Shown: positions 35,446 to 44,433, numbered from the stretch's first letter. The stretch: DNA of 64,000 bases from Limosilactobacillus mucosae DSM 13345 (GCF_001436025.1 NZ_AZEQ01000006.1:1-64000), one strand, 5' to 3'. Numbers and translations: made by a program. The notes: a model not told the origin generated them from the letters alone.

Positions 35446-36372
35446 ATGCGTCCTATCATAGAAACCATTAACTCAATTATCGGCGGGCAAAGCGGCTCAC
35501 CTCAGTATCAGGAACTGATTAAAAAGGCCTACCAAGATCCTGAGGTGCAGAATTTTTTGCGTCAGCACCGCGCTGAATTGTCTGATGAGCAGATCAAGCG
35601 GGGCGGGTCAAAACTTTATGAGTTCTACCATGAAAAGATGCTGCTCCAAAATCATCAGACCAGCATTGCTCCAGGCTATACCCCTCAGCTGGTCGTTAGC
35701 GCCGGCCGAATCGACGTCGTCTATGTACCGACAGCTCAGCTTAAGGCACAGCAGCAGGCTGCCGAGTTAAGACAGCGCGTGACGACCGTGCGAATGCCTA
35801 AATTTATTCGTCAGGCCGATTTTAAGCATGTAATTCGTGATAATGACGATCGCGTCAATGCTCTGCAGGCAGCGATGAGCTTTGTAGGGAGTTATCAACC
35901 AGGCCAGTTTCAACCCGGAATGTATCTCTCTGGGAACTTTGGGGTTGGCAAGACCTACCTATTAGGCGCTACTGCCAATGCTTTGGCTGAACGCGGTATT
36001 ATCTCAACTATGGTGCATTTTCCAAGCTTTGCCGTTGAGATGAAAGGCGCAATCAAGGATGGTACGGTTGATGAACGGCGGGATGCCATCAAAAAAGCAC
36101 CGATTTTGATGCTGGACGATATTGGTGCCGATTCAATGTCGGCATGGGTTCGTGACGATGTCTTGGGCGTAATTTTGGAATACCGAATGCAAGAAGAGCT
36201 GCCAACGTTTTTTAGTTCCAACTTCACCATGCAGCAGCTGGAAGACCAGCATTTGGCCATTGATGCGCAAGGCGCGCGTGAGCCTTTGAAAGCCAAGCGG
36301 ATCATGCAGCGGATTCGTTTCTTGTCGCGTGAGTATTATATTGAAGGCGAAAACATGCGGGCTGGGAATTAA
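35446..36372 (+). CDS. dnaI: Primosomal protein DnaI, helicase loader ATPase
   Basis: AAA+ ATPase that loads the replicative helicase. The 308-residue protein has an N-terminal helicase-interaction domain at about 1-130 and an AAA+ domain with Walker A GNFGVGKTYLL, Walker B ILMLDDIGAD and a sensor region FSSNFTM. The open frame begins with a TTG at 35431, but ATG 35446 after TTGGAGGG is the true start. Confidence 0.95.
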   Translation: MRPIIETINSIIGGQSGSPQYQELIKKAYQDPEVQNFLRQHRAELSDEQIKRGGSKLYEFYHEKMLLQNHQTSIAPGYTPQLVVSAGRIDVVYVPTAQLKAQQQAAELRQRVTTVRMPKFIRQADFKHVIRDNDDRVNALQAAMSFVGSYQPGQFQPGMYLSGNFGVGKTYLLGATANALAERGIISTMVHFPSFAVEMKGAIKDGTVDERRDAIKKAPILMLDDIGADSMSAWVRDDVLGVILEYRMQEELPTFFSSNFTMQQLEDQHLAIDAQGAREPLKAKRIMQRIRFLSREYYIEGENMRAGN

Positions 36373-36380
36373 ATTGCTGC

Positions 36381-36409
36381 TTGACATTGTTAAAGTGGTT
36401 TAGTATATT
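36381..36409 (+). promoter_or_regulatory. Promoter of the infC-rpmI-rplT operon
   Basis: A perfect TTGACA (36381-36386), a 17-bp spacer and TATATT (36404-36409). Confidence 0.85.
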
Positions 36410-36414
36410 AGTAT

Positions 36415-36560
36415 CTGTTGAAAGAAAAAGCAGAAGCACCCGCTTCTCGCCTTGGTGACCAGAGTTGCCGGGCTGACGAGTTTAAATGACCGTTGACATT
36501 CCTTTGTCAATGGAGTTTAGCGGGGTGCAGTATGCATTCCGCTTTTTTTGCTTGATCTTT
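36415..36560 (+). promoter_or_regulatory. Ribosomal-protein L20-type leader with attenuator
   Basis: Between promoter and infC lies a long structured leader. It starts with AGCAGAAGCACCCGCTTCTCGCC, then a pairing region with TTGACA...TGTCAA, and ends in a strong attenuator: AGCGGGGTGCA pairs with TGCATTCCGCT over 11 bp (two G-U pairs), followed by seven T, around 36518-36549. Place and form fit the Firmicute L20 leader, in which L20 or its RNA mimic controls termination. The exact pairing is inferred. Confidence 0.7.
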
Positions 36561-36588
36561 CTGCTAGTAAAATTGGAGGTGTGTTGCC

Positions 36589-37113
36589 ATAGCTCAAGGA
36601 ATGATTGTCAATGACGGTATTCGTGCACGGGAAGTTCGTCTGATCGACCAAAATGGTGAACAACTGGGCATCAAGTCCAAACGTGAAGCTTTGCAGCTGG
36701 CTGAGGAGGCCGGTCTTGATCTGGTGCTGGTTGCGCCCAAGGCCCGTCCTGCAGTCGCACGGATTATGGACTACGGGAAGTACCGTTTTGAGATGCAAAA
36801 GAAAGAACGGGAAGCCCGCAAGAATCAAAAGACGGTCACGGTTAAGGAAATCCGCCTGAGTCCTTCGATCGATACCAACGACTTCAACGTTAAGCTGAAG
36901 CGTGTACGGACGTTTATCGAAAAGGGCGACAAGGTGCGAGTTTCAATTCGTTTCCGTGGTCGGGCAATTACCCATAAGGATATCGGACGTGACATGATTG
37001 AAAAGATGGCCGAAGAAACTAAGGACATCGCAACGGTTGTGCAACGGCCAAAGATGGAAGGGCGCAGCATGTTCTTAACGCTGGCCCCTGCTGCTGATAA
37101 GGCAAAAAAATAA
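36589..37113 (+). CDS. infC: Translation initiation factor IF-3 (ATA start)
   Basis: IF-3 binds the 30S subunit and checks the start codon. The first ATG (36601) is 20 bases from the ribosome site GGAGGT (36575-36580), whereas ATA at 36589 is 8 bases from it and gives (M)[18 protein letters not shown], the usual N-terminal length. Rare start codons (AUU, AUA, AUC) on infC are known from other bacteria and let IF-3 limit its own synthesis. The 174-residue protein has the N-domain motif [13 protein letters not shown], the helical linker rich in Lys and Glu, and the C-domain with [16 protein letters not shown]. Confidence 0.93.
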   Translation: MAQGMIVNDGIRAREVRLIDQNGEQLGIKSKREALQLAEEAGLDLVLVAPKARPAVARIMDYGKYRFEMQKKEREARKNQKTVTVKEIRLSPSIDTNDFNVKLKRVRTFIEKGDKVRVSIRFRGRAITHKDIGRDMIEKMAEETKDIATVVQRPKMEGRSMFLTLAPAADKAKK

Positions 37114-37137
37114 TTATTAAGAAGGTAGGAAATAGTT

Positions 37138-37335
37138 ATGCCAAAGATGAAGACTAATCGCGCTGCTGCTAAGCGTTTCAAGCGTACTGCCAAGGGTGGC
37201 TTCAAGAGTGCCCAAGCTTTCACCAGCCACCGTTTCCACGGTAAGACGAAGAAGCAACGTCGTCAACTGCGTGGCCTTTCCATGATGGACAAGTCCAACG
37301 TAAAACGTTACAAGAAGATGCTTCCTGCCAAGTAA
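37138..37335 (+). CDS. rpmI: 50S ribosomal protein L35
   Basis: A 65-residue basic ribosomal protein beginning [15 protein letters not shown], with the conserved [12 protein letters not shown] segment. It sits 24 bases after infC with an AAGAAGGTAGG site, in the universal infC-rpmI-rplT order. Confidence 0.98.
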   Translation: MPKMKTNRAAAKRFKRTAKGGFKSAQAFTSHRFHGKTKKQRRQLRGLSMMDKSNVKRYKKMLPAK

Positions 37336-37387
37336 TCAGGGCATTTTACGATTAAATAATTTTTAAACAATCTAGGAGGATACCACT

Positions 37388-37741
37388 ATGCGAGTTAAGG
37401 GTGGAACTGTTACGCGCGCACGTCGTAAGCGCATCATGAAGTTGGCTAAGGGTTACACTGGTTCCAAGCACCGTCTGTTCAAGACTGCTAAGGACCAAGT
37501 TATGAAGAGCGGTCTGTACGCATTCCGTGACCGCAAGGCTAACAAGCGCAACTTCCGTGAATTGTGGATTGCCCGGATTAACGCGGGTGCCCGTCAAAAC
37601 GGTATCAGCTACAGCAAGCTGATGCATGGTTTGAAGCTGGCTAACATCGACATGAACCGTAAGATGCTGGCTGACTTGGCTGTTAACGACGCTGAAGCCT
37701 TTAAGGCCGTAGTTGACGAAGCTAAGAAGGCCCTCAACTAA
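37388..37741 (+). CDS. rplT: 50S ribosomal protein L20
   Basis: A 117-residue ribosomal assembly protein beginning [15 protein letters not shown], with [18 protein letters not shown] in the middle. L20 binds 23S rRNA and, in Firmicutes, the leader of its own operon. The AGGAGG site precedes the ATG. It is the last gene of the operon. Confidence 0.98.
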   Translation: MRVKGGTVTRARRKRIMKLAKGYTGSKHRLFKTAKDQVMKSGLYAFRDRKANKRNFRELWIARINAGARQNGISYSKLMHGLKLANIDMNRKMLADLAVNDAEAFKAVVDEAKKALN

Positions 37742-37759
37742 TTTGCGTTTAATACATTG

Positions 37760-37798
37760 ATAAGGTTGGAGCAGTTAATGTTCTGACCTTATTTTTTT
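37760..37798 (+). terminator. Terminator of infC-rpmI-rplT
   Basis: ATAAGGT pairs with ACCTTAT, followed by TTTTTT. Confidence 0.82.
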
Positions 37799-37824
37799 AC
37801 CGCTGCCTTTGGATGGCACGTTAA

Positions 37825-37853
37825 TTGAACCCTTACCGGTTAGTCGGTATAAT
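37825..37853 (+). promoter_or_regulatory. Promoter of the yqeG operon
   Basis: TTGAAC (37825-37830), a 17-bp spacer and TATAAT (37848-37853), about 30 bases before yqeG. Confidence 0.75.
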
Positions 37854-37883
37854 TAAAATTAGAAATTTTTTACGAGGTGGAAA

Positions 37884-38411
37884 ATGCTCGAAATGTTTAA
37901 ACCGACTTGGATGGTTGAACGCGCTTATGAGATCTCACCAGCGGCTCTCAAGCGTCAAGGTATCCGAGCCGTCTTCAGTGATTTGGACAATACGTTGATT
38001 GCCTGGAACAATCCAAACGGGACGCCTGAACTGCGGGCCTGGATGGAGGAACTGCATCAGGCAGGAATTCCATTGATCGTTGTCTCTAATAACAGTCGGG
38101 CGCGAATCGGCAAGGCGGTTCAAAAGCTGGATCTGCCATACGTTGCGCGGTCGCTTAAGCCGCTTAGCTTTGGCATTACAAGGGCACGTAAGAAGCTGGG
38201 CCTGGCAACGTCTGAGGTCGTAATGGTTGGTGATCAGCTGCTGACCGACGTGGCTGCTGCCAATCATGCTCATATTCGCAGTATCTTGGTTAAGCCGCTG
38301 ATTGAGACCGATAAGTGGGTGACGCGGCCAAATCGTTTTATGGAAAAATTCGTTATGCAGGATTTGCAAAAACAGTATCCAGATATGGACTGGCAGGAGG
38401 AACTTAAATAG
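37884..38411 (+). CDS. yqeG: YqeG-family HAD phosphatase
   Basis: A 175-residue HAD-superfamily (class IIIA) phosphatase. The nucleophile motif is FSDLDNTLIAW at about 31-41, motif II is VVSNNSR, and the late acidic motif is VVMVGDQLLTDVAAA. Related eukaryotic proteins are phosphatidylglycerophosphate phosphatases; the bacterial substrate is not settled. It heads a conserved eight-gene operon and is followed directly by yqeH. Confidence 0.92.
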   Translation: MLEMFKPTWMVERAYEISPAALKRQGIRAVFSDLDNTLIAWNNPNGTPELRAWMEELHQAGIPLIVVSNNSRARIGKAVQKLDLPYVARSLKPLSFGITRARKKLGLATSEVVMVGDQLLTDVAAANHAHIRSILVKPLIETDKWVTRPNRFMEKFVMQDLQKQYPDMDWQEELK

Positions 38412-39536
38412 ATGACAGAAATGCATGATGAAGAATTGCGCTGCATTGGCTGTGGCGCGATAATTCAGACAACGGATCCGGATGGCTTGGGATATACGCC
38501 CAATTCAGCACTGAAAAAAGGACTGGAAACAGGTGAGCTTTACTGTCAGCGCTGCTTTAGACTGCGTCATTACAACGAGATCGCGCCAGTCTCTTTGACT
38601 GATGATGATTTTTTGCGTCTGTTAAATCATATTCGTGATGCACACGCCCTAATCGTTTATGTCGTGGACATCTTTGACTTTAATGGCAGTCTGATTCCGG
38701 GACTGCACCGCTTTGTGGGTAATGACAATCCAGTCCTGCTGGTTGGAAATAAAGAAGACGTACTGCCTCGTTCGCTGCGCCGGCGCAAATTGACGGACTG
38801 GCTGCGGCAACAGGCTAATCTGGCTGGTTTGCGGCCAATCGATACGCTGCTTGTCTCGGCCAAAAAGAACCATCAGATTGATCAGCTGCTGGCTGAGATT
38901 GAAAAGCATCGTGCCGATCGTGACGTCTATGTAGTTGGGGTAACCAACGTCGGCAAGTCGACCTTGATCAATGCCATCATCAAGCAGCAGACAGGAGTTC
39001 AAGACCTGATCACGACTTCGCGTTTTCCTGGCACGACGCTGGATAAGATTGAGATTCCGCTGGATGATGGTCATAAGCTGGTTGACACGCCAGGGATCAT
39101 TCATCAAGAACAGATGGCGCATGTCTTATCGGCTAAGGACTTGAAAATCGTGGCCCCACAAAAGGAAATCAAGCCAAGGACCTTCCAGCTTAATGATTCA
39201 CAGACGATCTTTTTAGGCGGCGTGGCTCGTTTTGATTACGTCAAGGGACCGCATGCCGGCATCGTGGCCTATTTTGAAAACAGTCTGCCGCTGCACCGAA
39301 CCAAACTGGTCAATGCGGATGAATTTTATGCAAAACACTGTGGCGATTTACTGACGCCGCCAACCAGTGATGAAATGGCAGACTTTCCGCCGCTTGAACG
39401 GCATGAGTTTGCCATTAAGGAAAAAAGCGACCTGGTCTTTGAGGGCTTGGGCTGGATCACGGTACCGGCTGGCACGACGGTAGCCGGCTGGGCGCCTAAA
39501 GGAGTCGATGTCTTGGTACGTCGCGCAATGATCTGA
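38412..39536 (+). CDS. yqeH: Ribosome-assembly GTPase YqeH
   Basis: Circularly permuted GTPase needed for 30S maturation. The 374-residue protein has an N-terminal zinc finger with CIGC and CQRC (about 9-48). The GTPase motifs come in permuted order: G4 NKED at about 114, G5 VSAKK, then G1 GVTNVGKST at about 176, G2 region and G3 DTPG. A C-terminal RNA-binding region follows. The ATG touches the yqeG stop, so the two are coupled. Confidence 0.95.
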   Translation: MTEMHDEELRCIGCGAIIQTTDPDGLGYTPNSALKKGLETGELYCQRCFRLRHYNEIAPVSLTDDDFLRLLNHIRDAHALIVYVVDIFDFNGSLIPGLHRFVGNDNPVLLVGNKEDVLPRSLRRRKLTDWLRQQANLAGLRPIDTLLVSAKKNHQIDQLLAEIEKHRADRDVYVVGVTNVGKSTLINAIIKQQTGVQDLITTSRFPGTTLDKIEIPLDDGHKLVDTPGIIHQEQMAHVLSAKDLKIVAPQKEIKPRTFQLNDSQTIFLGGVARFDYVKGPHAGIVAYFENSLPLHRTKLVNADEFYAKHCGDLLTPPTSDEMADFPPLERHEFAIKEKSDLVFEGLGWITVPAGTTVAGWAPKGVDVLVRRAMI

Positions 39537-39562
39537 TTTAATTACAGAAAGGAAAATAATCT

Positions 39563-39874
39563 ATGAATCTTCGCGGAAAGCAGAAGCGTTTTTTGCGTGC
39601 ACAGGCTAACCATCTCCAGCCATTGTTTGCAGTCGGTAAGAATGGTCTAACCCAGGCTTGGCTCGCGCAATTGGATGGTGCTTTGGACAAGCGTGAGCTG
39701 ATCAAGGTCAGCATTTTGCAGAATGCCGATGAAACGACTGGCGATGTCAAAGAGTTCATCGAACAAAACAGTGATATCCAGGTCGTCCAAGAGATCGGCC
39801 GGGTGCTGGTTTTGTTTAAGGTATCAAGCAATCCCAAGCTGCGGGAACTCTCACAGCGTGTTGAACGCATCTAG
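39563..39874 (+). CDS. yhbY: RNA-binding protein YhbY (YqeI), CRM domain
   Basis: A 103-residue single CRM-domain protein that binds pre-50S particles. It begins MNLRGKQKRFLRAQANHLQP and has the GxxG-type motif VGKNGLT and the late ELIKVSIL strand. ATG with an AGAAAGGAAAA site. Confidence 0.95.
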   Translation: MNLRGKQKRFLRAQANHLQPLFAVGKNGLTQAWLAQLDGALDKRELIKVSILQNADETTGDVKEFIEQNSDIQVVQEIGRVLVLFKVSSNPKLRELSQRVERI

Positions 39875-39890
39875 AAACGAGGTGTGATTC

Positions 39891-40526
39891 TTGCAGCAGG
39901 CTAAAGCAACGATCGCTATCCCTAAGCCGCAAGTTCAGCGTACCAGCTTTCAGCATCGCAAGCGAATCGGCATTTATGGCGGTACCTTTAATCCTGTGCA
40001 TAATGCTCATTTACTGGCAGCGGATCAAGTTGGCAAAACGCTCCTATTGAACAAGGTGCTTTTCATGCCTGATATGATTCCACCGCATGTTGATCATAAA
40101 GAGGCCATTGATGCTGAAGACCGCGTCAATATGCTGCAGCTGGCAATTGAGGATAATCCTTTGTTTGGTATTGAAATGGCTGAAATTGAGCGAGGCGGCA
40201 TCAGCTATACCTATGATACGATGAAATATCTGAAAGAAAAGCACCCCGATACCGATTATTACTTCATTATTGGTGGCGATATGGTGGACTATCTGCCAAA
40301 ATGGCACGAGATCGATAAGTTGGTTAAATTGGTAAACTTTGTCGGTGTACGGCGTCCTGGAGCGCAAAATGACTCGCAGTATCCGGTGATCTGGGTTGAT
40401 GTACCAGGCGTCGACTTCAGCTCAACCGATATTCGCGATCGGATCAAGCAGGGCCGTTCGATCCGCTATATGGTTCCCGATAAGGTTGCCGAATATATTA
40501 AGGAGCATCAGCTATATCATGAATGA
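39891..40526 (+). CDS. nadD: Nicotinate-nucleotide adenylyltransferase (TTG start)
   Basis: Makes deamido-NAD from nicotinate mononucleotide and ATP. The nucleotidyltransferase motif is GIYGGTFNPVHNAHL at about 27-41, with ISYTYDTMKYL and the C-terminal SSTDIRDRI. A TTG at 39891, seven bases after GAGGTG, is the only start that fits a ribosome site; this gives 211 residues with a slightly long N-terminus (about 22 residues before the usual start). It overlaps yqeK by 8 bases. Confidence 0.94.
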   Translation: MQQAKATIAIPKPQVQRTSFQHRKRIGIYGGTFNPVHNAHLLAADQVGKTLLLNKVLFMPDMIPPHVDHKEAIDAEDRVNMLQLAIEDNPLFGIEMAEIERGGISYTYDTMKYLKEKHPDTDYYFIIGGDMVDYLPKWHEIDKLVKLVNFVGVRRPGAQNDSQYPVIWVDVPGVDFSSTDIRDRIKQGRSIRYMVPDKVAEYIKEHQLYHE

Positions 40527-41133
40527 TGAATTGATTTATCAAGAGCATTTGATTCCAATGACGCGCCAAGAGCTGATTAAGCATCTGCGGGCCGCCTTGC
40601 GTGATAAGCGTTTTGAGCATGTGCTGCGTGTTGAGAAAACCGCAATTGAATTGGCAAAACAATATGGCGTTGATGTAGAAGCGGCCAGCATTGCCGGACT
40701 TTGTCATGATTATGCCAAGCAGCGTGCTGATGAGGACTTTATCAAGGTAATCAAAGCCAAGAAGCTGGATCCCGATCTATTAAACTATGGCAACGCGATC
40801 TGGCATGGTTTTGTCGGTGCTGAGATGGTTAAAGACGAACTGGGCGTGCATGATGAAGATATTTTGAATGCCATTCGCTTCCATACAACGGGGGCAGCCT
40901 ATATGACCAAGCTGGCACAGATCATCTATATGGCAGATTACATTGAACCAGGTCGTGACTTTCCGGTCGTTAAAAAAGCACGCAAGCTTACCAGGCAGGA
41001 TCTGGGAGCTGGCGTTGCCTATCAGACCAAGCATACGCTGCTTTACCTGATCAAAAACAACGCCCCGATTCATCCACAGACTCTGGCAACCTTTAATGCA
41101 TGGGTGCCGCAATATGGAAAGGAAATTGATTAA
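40519..41133 (+). CDS. yqeK: HD-domain diadenosine-tetraphosphate hydrolase YqeK
   Basis: A 204-residue HD-domain protein of the YqeK family, shown in Firmicutes to split Ap4A symmetrically. Metal-ligand motifs are RFEHVLRVEKTA, LCHDYAKQ, IWHGFVGAEM and IYMADYIEPGR. An upstream open frame exists inside nadD, but ATG 40519, overlapping the nadD stop, gives the usual N-terminus. TAATG overlap with rsfS shows tight coupling. Confidence 0.94.
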   Translation: MNDELIYQEHLIPMTRQELIKHLRAALRDKRFEHVLRVEKTAIELAKQYGVDVEAASIAGLCHDYAKQRADEDFIKVIKAKKLDPDLLNYGNAIWHGFVGAEMVKDELGVHDEDILNAIRFHTTGAAYMTKLAQIIYMADYIEPGRDFPVVKKARKLTRQDLGAGVAYQTKHTLLYLIKNNAPIHPQTLATFNAWVPQYGKEID

Positions 41134-41489
41134 TGGACAGCAAAGAATTACTAAAAATGGCCGTACAGGCAGCTGATGGTCGGCGTGCCGAAGACATTAC
41201 GGCCTTAAAAGTCGATGCGATTACGCCAATGGCTGATTATTTCGTTATTATGACCGGGGGATCCAATCGTCAGGTCCAAGCCATTGCCAACGCGATTATC
41301 GAAGCCGCGCATGAAAACGGCGTCGATATTAAGAGCGTCGAAGGCAAGCAGGAAGCACAGTGGGTCTTGATTGATCTTGGCGATGTGGTTGTACACGTCT
41401 TTCGTGAAGAAACGCGTCATTACTATAATCTGGAAAAGCTTTGGTCCGACGCGCCGCTGGTTGACTTGAGCGAATGGGTTAAAGAATAG
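41133..41489 (+). CDS. rsfS: Ribosomal silencing factor RsfS
   Basis: Binds L14 on the 50S subunit and blocks subunit joining when nutrients are low. The 118-residue protein shows ADYFVIMTGGSNRQVQAIA, EGKQEAQWVLIDLGDVVVHVF and the final YYNLEKLWSDAP, all typical. It overlaps the yqeK stop by one base. Confidence 0.97.
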   Translation: MDSKELLKMAVQAADGRRAEDITALKVDAITPMADYFVIMTGGSNRQVQAIANAIIEAAHENGVDIKSVEGKQEAQWVLIDLGDVVVHVFREETRHYYNLEKLWSDAPLVDLSEWVKE

Positions 41490-41491
41490 TC

Positions 41492-42241
41492 ATGATCTAC
41501 GGAACGTTTGCCCAGCTGTACGATGAATTGTTTGAAAGCGATATGTATCAGCAATGGCGTGAATTTGTCGAGAGCCGGCTGCCAAAAAGCGCGCAGACGA
41601 TTTTGGACGTTGCTGGGGGCGCGGGACGACTGGGCGTTTTATTGGCACAAGATGGCTATCAAGTCGTGGACTTTGATTTTTCAGAAGAGATGCTGAGTCT
41701 GGCCTTTAAGCATGCCCAAGAAGCGCAGGTGCCAATGACGCTGGTACAAGGCGATATGCGCGATCTGAACGGCCTGGGACAGTATGATGCGATTACCTGT
41801 TTTGCCGACTCGCTTTGCTATCTGGATGATTTTAACGATGTCCAGGCAACGCTTAAGCAGATGGCGGCGCATTTAAAAGATGATGGCTGGCTGCTGTTTG
41901 ACGTCATTACGCCGTATCAGACCGATGAAATCTACCCTGGCTATATGTACAACTATGAAGATTCTGATGAGCAGCGGGCGTTTTTATGGCGCAGCTATGC
42001 CGATGATGACGTTGAGCATGGCGTGATCCATGAATTAACCTTTTTTAACCGCCTGCCCGATGATCACTACCAGCGGCTGCATGAAACGCATTTTGAGCGA
42101 GCCTATGAGTTAAAGGAATGGCGAGAGGCGCTTTTAAAGGCTGGCTTTAATCAGATTGAGGTTAAAGCTGATTTTGGCAGTCAAGCGATTGACGAAAAAA
42201 CAACGCGCTGGTTCTTTATTTGTCGAAAGCAGGTGGATTAA
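41492..42241 (+). CDS. yqeM: SAM-dependent methyltransferase (YqeM-like)
   Basis: A 249-residue class I methyltransferase with SAM motif I ILDVAGGAGRLGVLLA at about 38-53, motif II VDFDFSEEML, and CFADSLCYL. The substrate is unknown. It lies 2 bases after rsfS and overlaps ylbM by one base (TAATG), so it belongs to the same operon. It should not be confused with CmoA or UbiE, which share the fold. Confidence 0.88.
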   Translation: MIYGTFAQLYDELFESDMYQQWREFVESRLPKSAQTILDVAGGAGRLGVLLAQDGYQVVDFDFSEEMLSLAFKHAQEAQVPMTLVQGDMRDLNGLGQYDAITCFADSLCYLDDFNDVQATLKQMAAHLKDDGWLLFDVITPYQTDEIYPGYMYNYEDSDEQRAFLWRSYADDDVEHGVIHELTFFNRLPDDHYQRLHETHFERAYELKEWREALLKAGFNQIEVKADFGSQAIDEKTTRWFFICRKQVD

Positions 42242-43386
42242 TGCATGCCGTGGGGTTGGTAACCGAGTATAATCCTTTTCATAACGGTCATCGCTATCAC
42301 CTTAGCCAAGCGCGGGAGCTAACCCATGCTGAGGTTGTCGTTGCCGTAATGAGTGGCAATTTTACGCAGCGCGGCGAACCAACGCTGCTTGATAAATGGC
42401 AGCGCGCACAGGCGGCACTGACCAACGGCGTCGACCTGGTCGTTGAACTGCCAATCTTTATGGCCGTACAGCCAGCCCATCATTTTGCGGCCGGAGCCTT
42501 GGAACTGTTAGCAGCCTTAGGAGTTGATGACGTGGTCTTTGGCGCTGAACATCCAAAATGGGATTTTAAACAGCTGGTAGCCGCGGAGCAAAACTTTACG
42601 GCTAGCGGCTTTAGTCAGTACAACGCGACTTTTGCCACGCAGTTCAATGAACAGCTGAAAGATCAGACCGGTTTGTCATTGACTGACCCTAACGATATCC
42701 TGTCATTTGGCTATTATAAGGCACAGATCAATGAACAACTGCCGCTTCGTCTCCACCCGATTCAGCGGCGTGGCAGTCAGTACCATGATGAGCGTATTGA
42801 GGGAAAGATTGCCAGTGCCAGTGCGATTCGGCAGGCTGTTTTAGAGCATGGCGATTTTAAGCAGGCAGTTCCCGTCCAGACGGCCCAGCAGCTGCAAAAG
42901 CTTCAGCAAGTGCCAAGCTGGGACGCAATGTACCCGATGTTGCGCAATCAGCTGATTCAATCCCCCGTCGAGCAGCTGGTCCAGATCTATCAGATGGCAG
43001 AAGGGCTGGAATACCGCATGAAAGACGCGGCTCAGCGTAATCTGAGCTTTGCTGGCTTTATGAAGGCAGTCAAAACAAAGCGCTATACCTATGCGCATCT
43101 GTTAAGAGTCTATCTGTATACGATCCTGCAGCTTACCGAGTCGCAGGTGAGTGATCATCTTAAACGGCCCTATCTGCATGTTTTGGGCTTTAATGAACGC
43201 GGCAGAGACTATCTGCATTCGATTAAGAAGCAGGTTGAATTACCACTTTTAACCAAGATTGATCAAAATCTGCGTGACGATCTGCTCAATCTTGACTATC
43301 GCGCAGGTAAGCTTTACCAGACTTTTACGCCGGTTGAGCAGGATTTAAAGCATGCGCCGGTGATTGTTAAGGGTGTCAAGGAATAA
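42241..43386 (+). CDS. tmcAL: tRNA(Met) cytidine acetate ligase TmcAL (YlbM)
   Basis: Makes N4-acetylcytidine at the wobble position of elongator tRNA-Met using acetate and ATP. The 381-residue protein starts with the nucleotidyltransferase motif VTEYNPFHNGHRYHL and continues with VVAVMSGNFTQRGEP, both hallmarks. ATG 42241 overlaps the yqeM stop; an upstream in-frame start has no support. It is the last gene of the yqeG operon, since a strong promoter follows. Confidence 0.92.
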   Translation: MHAVGLVTEYNPFHNGHRYHLSQARELTHAEVVVAVMSGNFTQRGEPTLLDKWQRAQAALTNGVDLVVELPIFMAVQPAHHFAAGALELLAALGVDDVVFGAEHPKWDFKQLVAAEQNFTASGFSQYNATFATQFNEQLKDQTGLSLTDPNDILSFGYYKAQINEQLPLRLHPIQRRGSQYHDERIEGKIASASAIRQAVLEHGDFKQAVPVQTAQQLQKLQQVPSWDAMYPMLRNQLIQSPVEQLVQIYQMAEGLEYRMKDAAQRNLSFAGFMKAVKTKRYTYAHLLRVYLYTILQLTESQVSDHLKRPYLHVLGFNERGRDYLHSIKKQVELPLLTKIDQNLRDDLLNLDYRAGKLYQTFTPVEQDLKHAPVIVKGVKE

Positions 43387-43389
43387 ACA

Positions 43390-43418
43390 TTGACAAGCAA
43401 ACTTGGGACTAGTATAAT
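43390..43418 (+). promoter_or_regulatory. Consensus promoter of yceD-rpmF
   Basis: TTGACA (43390-43395), exactly 17 bp, TATAAT (43413-43418). A perfect sigma-A-type promoter. Confidence 0.9.
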
Positions 43419-43447
43419 AACGCTTGTTGCATTAGGAGGTTAGTACC

Positions 43448-44002
43448 GTGAAATGGACGTTGGCTGAACTTCATCGCTATCATGATGAGCCGCTGCATAT
43501 TCAAAGTACTTTTGATCTAAACGCATCACTGACAGAACGGTTCCCTAATCAAGTCCTTAACTGTCAGCCTGTTGAGGTTGACGGCTACGTGGTCTATGAT
43601 CAGGGTGATGCTACTTTAAGCGTCAACGTTAAGACAACGCTGACCGTACCATCCAGCCGTTCGCTGAAACCGGTCGAATTGCCATTGGATTTTGCTTTTG
43701 CTGAAACCTATGTCAATGATGAGACGCATGCTGGTCGCTATGAAGACGATGACTTGGTTTTCGTCTTGCCTGATCCGCATGATACGATTGATTTTGACAA
43801 TGTTTTGGCGGAAAATATCATTGAGCAGATTCCAATGCAGGTATTGTCCGAAGATGAAAAAAACAGCTCGCAGATGCCAAATGGCAAGGGCTGGGAAGTC
43901 ATTGCCGAGGACAATATCAATCAGGCACCGGATAAGGAACATGTTGATCCACGTTTCGCTAAGCTAAAAAACTTATTTCCTGATCAGGATAACCAAAATT
44001 AG
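43448..44002 (+). CDS. DUF177 (YceD-like) protein
   Basis: A 184-residue acidic cytoplasmic protein of the DUF177/YceD family, which is almost always encoded directly before rpmF and is linked to 23S rRNA processing in plants and E. coli. Visible family features are the VDGYVVYDQGDATLSVNVKTTLTVPSSRS beta region (about 45-75) and the acidic segment before residue 150. A GTG start follows AGGAGGTTAGTACC. Confidence 0.85.
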   Translation: MKWTLAELHRYHDEPLHIQSTFDLNASLTERFPNQVLNCQPVEVDGYVVYDQGDATLSVNVKTTLTVPSSRSLKPVELPLDFAFAETYVNDETHAGRYEDDDLVFVLPDPHDTIDFDNVLAENIIEQIPMQVLSEDEKNSSQMPNGKGWEVIAEDNINQAPDKEHVDPRFAKLKNLFPDQDNQN

Positions 44003-44053
44003 CGAACGGTTAAAAACCACTAGTGGATAGATTATTTGAAGGAGGTGTCACAC

Positions 44054-44230
44054 ATGGCTGTACCAGCACGGAAGACATCCAAGACGCGTAAGCGCAATCG
44101 TCGTGGTCACATCAAGCTGACTGTGCCTGGCTTGGCTCCATGTCCAAACTGTGGTGAACTGCGCAAGTCACACATGGTTTGCCCAAGCTGTGGTTACTAC
44201 AACGGCAAGCAAGCTGTTGAAAACAACTAA
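44054..44230 (+). CDS. rpmF: 50S ribosomal protein L32
   Basis: A 58-residue zinc-ribbon ribosomal protein beginning [13 protein letters not shown], with CPNC and CPSC ligands (the C+ form). ATG 44054 has GAAGGAGGTG upstream; an in-frame ATG at 44036 overlaps that site and is not used. Confidence 0.98.
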   Translation: MAVPARKTSKTRKRNRRGHIKLTVPGLAPCPNCGELRKSHMVCPSCGYYNGKQAVENN

Positions 44231-44251
44231 TCACGTCGATTTTATTCGATT

Positions 44252-44294
44252 AAAGACCTTTCTCGAGGCGCCGGACCTGGGAAGGTCTTTTTTT
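44252..44294 (+). terminator. Terminator of yceD-rpmF
   Basis: AAAGACCTT pairs with AAGGTCTTTTTTT around a 21-base GC-rich loop. Confidence 0.88.
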
Positions 44295-44433
44295 ATGTAA
44301 AGATTGAAAAAATTTTAATTTTAACACAGTTTAATTAATCTCAAAGGTAGGGTAGATTAATTTTCTGTGATAAAATTGGTGTGGTTATTATGTGGGAGTA
44401 AGACCCACCAATTTAAACGAGGAGCGTTTTAAT

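Noticed and set aside
36474-36492. TTGACA within the infC leader as a second promoter
   Set aside because: It is one arm of the TTGACA/TGTCAA hairpin of the leader, and no -10 box lies at the right distance.
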